Shown here piece after piece: positions 63,307 through 64,000 of a stretch of 64,000 nucleotides of DNA. Source of the stretch: Streptomyces bauhiniae (GTDB lineage: Bacteria > Actinomycetota > Actinomycetes > Streptomycetales > Streptomycetaceae); assembly GCF_004784475.1 (NCBI RefSeq), contig NZ_SRRT01000001.1, forward strand, positions 620,001 to 684,000, in the 5' to 3' direction. The notes beneath the pieces are model-generated. The model was given only the letters and a program-made list of their open reading frames with translations, was not told the DNA's origin and ran no database searches. The position numbers were made by a program, and so were the translations under genes. Each line of letters begins with the position of its first letter. Position 1 is the first letter of the stretch.

Positions 63307-63336
63307 AGCGCCACAGCTCGCCCCAGGGAGGCGAAG

Positions 63337-63945
63337 ATGCCCGCAGCCCGCGAATCGCTGCTGGACGCCGCTGGCAGAGCGCTCGCCCATCGGCCGTGGT
63401 CGACGGTACGGATGGTCGACGTGGCCGCGGCCGCCGGAGTGTCCCGGCAGACGCTCTACAACGAGTTCGGCAGCAAGGACGGCCTGGCCCGCGCCCTGAT
63501 GCGGCGCGAGGCCGACGGCTACCTCGCCGGCGTGGAACGCGCCCTCGCCACCCACACAGACCCCCGCGACCGGCTCGCCGCCACCGCCGAGTGGACCGCC
63601 ACCGCCGCCCGCGGCAACGCGCTGGTACGGGCCATGCTCACCGGAAGCTGGACCGAACGGCTCCCCGAGCCCGCCCGCCCCGGCGTGCCCTCCACCTCCA
63701 CCGTGCCCGCGCAGCGCCGGGCCGACGGGCCGCTGCCCGCGCCCGGAGACTTCCTGCGGATGGTGCGCGACCGGGCCGTGGCCGTCCTCGCCGCACCCGG
63801 CGTCCCCGCGTCCGACACCGCGAAGCTGGCCTTCGCCTGCGAACTCGCCCTCCGGCTCGGCCTGTCCTGCGTGGCGGCACCGGCCGGCGAGGGCGGCACC
63901 GCGGCCCTCGTCCACCACGCCCTGCACCGGGACCTCGACAGTTAG
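63337..63945 (+). CDS. TetR family transcriptional regulator
   Basis: 202 aa. HTH: VRMVDVAAAAGVSRQTLYNE FGSKDGLARALM (TetR recognition helix). ATG 63337 with CAGGGAGGCGAAG. The C-terminal ligand domain is not of a known type. The stop overlaps the stop of the convergent SMR transporter gene, a likely target. Confidence 0.9.
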   Translation: MPAARESLLDAAGRALAHRPWSTVRMVDVAAAAGVSRQTLYNEFGSKDGLARALMRREADGYLAGVERALATHTDPRDRLAATAEWTATAARGNALVRAMLTGSWTERLPEPARPGVPSTSTVPAQRRADGPLPAPGDFLRMVRDRAVAVLAAPGVPASDTAKLAFACELALRLGLSCVAAPAGEGGTAALVHHALHRDLDS

Positions 63946-64000
63946 TGCGCCGACCCCGACAACTGGAGGCCGATCACCCCGACGATCACCAGGGAGATGG
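63942..64000 (-). CDS. SMR-type multidrug transporter, C-terminal end (partial)
   Basis: The last codons, read on the minus strand, are ISLVIVGVIGLQLSGSAH then TAA, typical of the fourth helix and end of small multidrug resistance (EmrE/SugE) proteins. The gene runs out of the window. It converges on the TetR gene, with stop codons overlapping. Confidence 0.65.
   Translation of the reverse strand, partial: ISLVIVGVIGLQLSGSAH

Overview
The window is a continuous stretch of a high-GC actinobacterial chromosome, almost certainly Streptomyces. The evidence is strong G/C third-position bias, GTG starts, GGAGG-type ribosome sites, and Streptomyces landmarks: moeZ, the AdnA/AdnB helicase-nuclease pair, uvrD2, wblC/whiB7 with its leader, a TerD/AIM24 cluster, UPF0182, hisN and initiator tRNA genes. 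The gene order matches, from memory, the S. coelicolor SCO5167-SCO5209 core region; this was not checked by a search. No insertion sequence, prophage, integrase or CRISPR array was seen.

Layout. 1-7.1 kb: a partial MarC membrane protein, a 51-aa conserved peptide, an NYN-domain protein, a DEAD-box RNA helicase whose only plausible start is CTG, a ferritin-like protein, and small conserved genes with a TetR regulator. 7.3-9.6 kb: an alpha/beta hydrolase and a membrane-anchored DUF3152 putative metallopeptidase. 9.6-15.2 kb: a dipeptide/oligopeptide ABC transporter operon preceded by a leaderless 31-codon Cys-containing leader peptide, with a perfect 10-bp inverted repeat on its promoter. 15.4-20.4 kb: a polysaccharide-type operon (PelF-like glycosyltransferase, membrane protein, sugar epimerase, spherulin-4/GH135-like protein). 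20.5-24.3 kb: moeZ, then a three-gene operon of a MerR regulator fused to a beta-sliding-clamp-like module, a small alpha-helical protein and a SUKH-3 protein.

24.3-29.4 kb: a secreted lipoprotein peptidase, a very large AglD/MprF-type membrane protein with an inserted kinase-like domain, and an alkyltransferase-like DNA repair protein. 29.5-41.6 kb: a DNA repair and redox cluster (adnA, adnB, an M20 peptidase, a NudC-type NADH pyrophosphatase, mycoredoxin, uvrD2). 41.6-42.6 kb: the wblC (whiB7) promoter, upstream ORF, attenuator-like terminator and gene. 43-50 kb: a ThiF-like/ABC1-kinase operon, a YgjP-type metalloprotease and the TerD-AIM24/AIM24/AIM24 operon. 50-59 kb: a Nudix hydrolase, a DUF2342 protein, an SDR protein, MoaE, a PDZ/Lon-type protease, a PPA1309 protein and UPF0182. 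59-64 kb: two identical initiator tRNA genes flanking a Sel1-repeat protein, a Fur regulator, a CBS protein, hisN (histidinol phosphatase), a TetR regulator and the end of an SMR transporter.

Most items are conserved housekeeping genes. The features most worth following up are the Cys-leader/operator upstream of the peptide transporter, the MerR-clamp fusion with its TPR-like and SUKH-3 partners, the PelF-like/spherulin-4 operon, the tandem AIM24 set and the CTG-initiated helicase.
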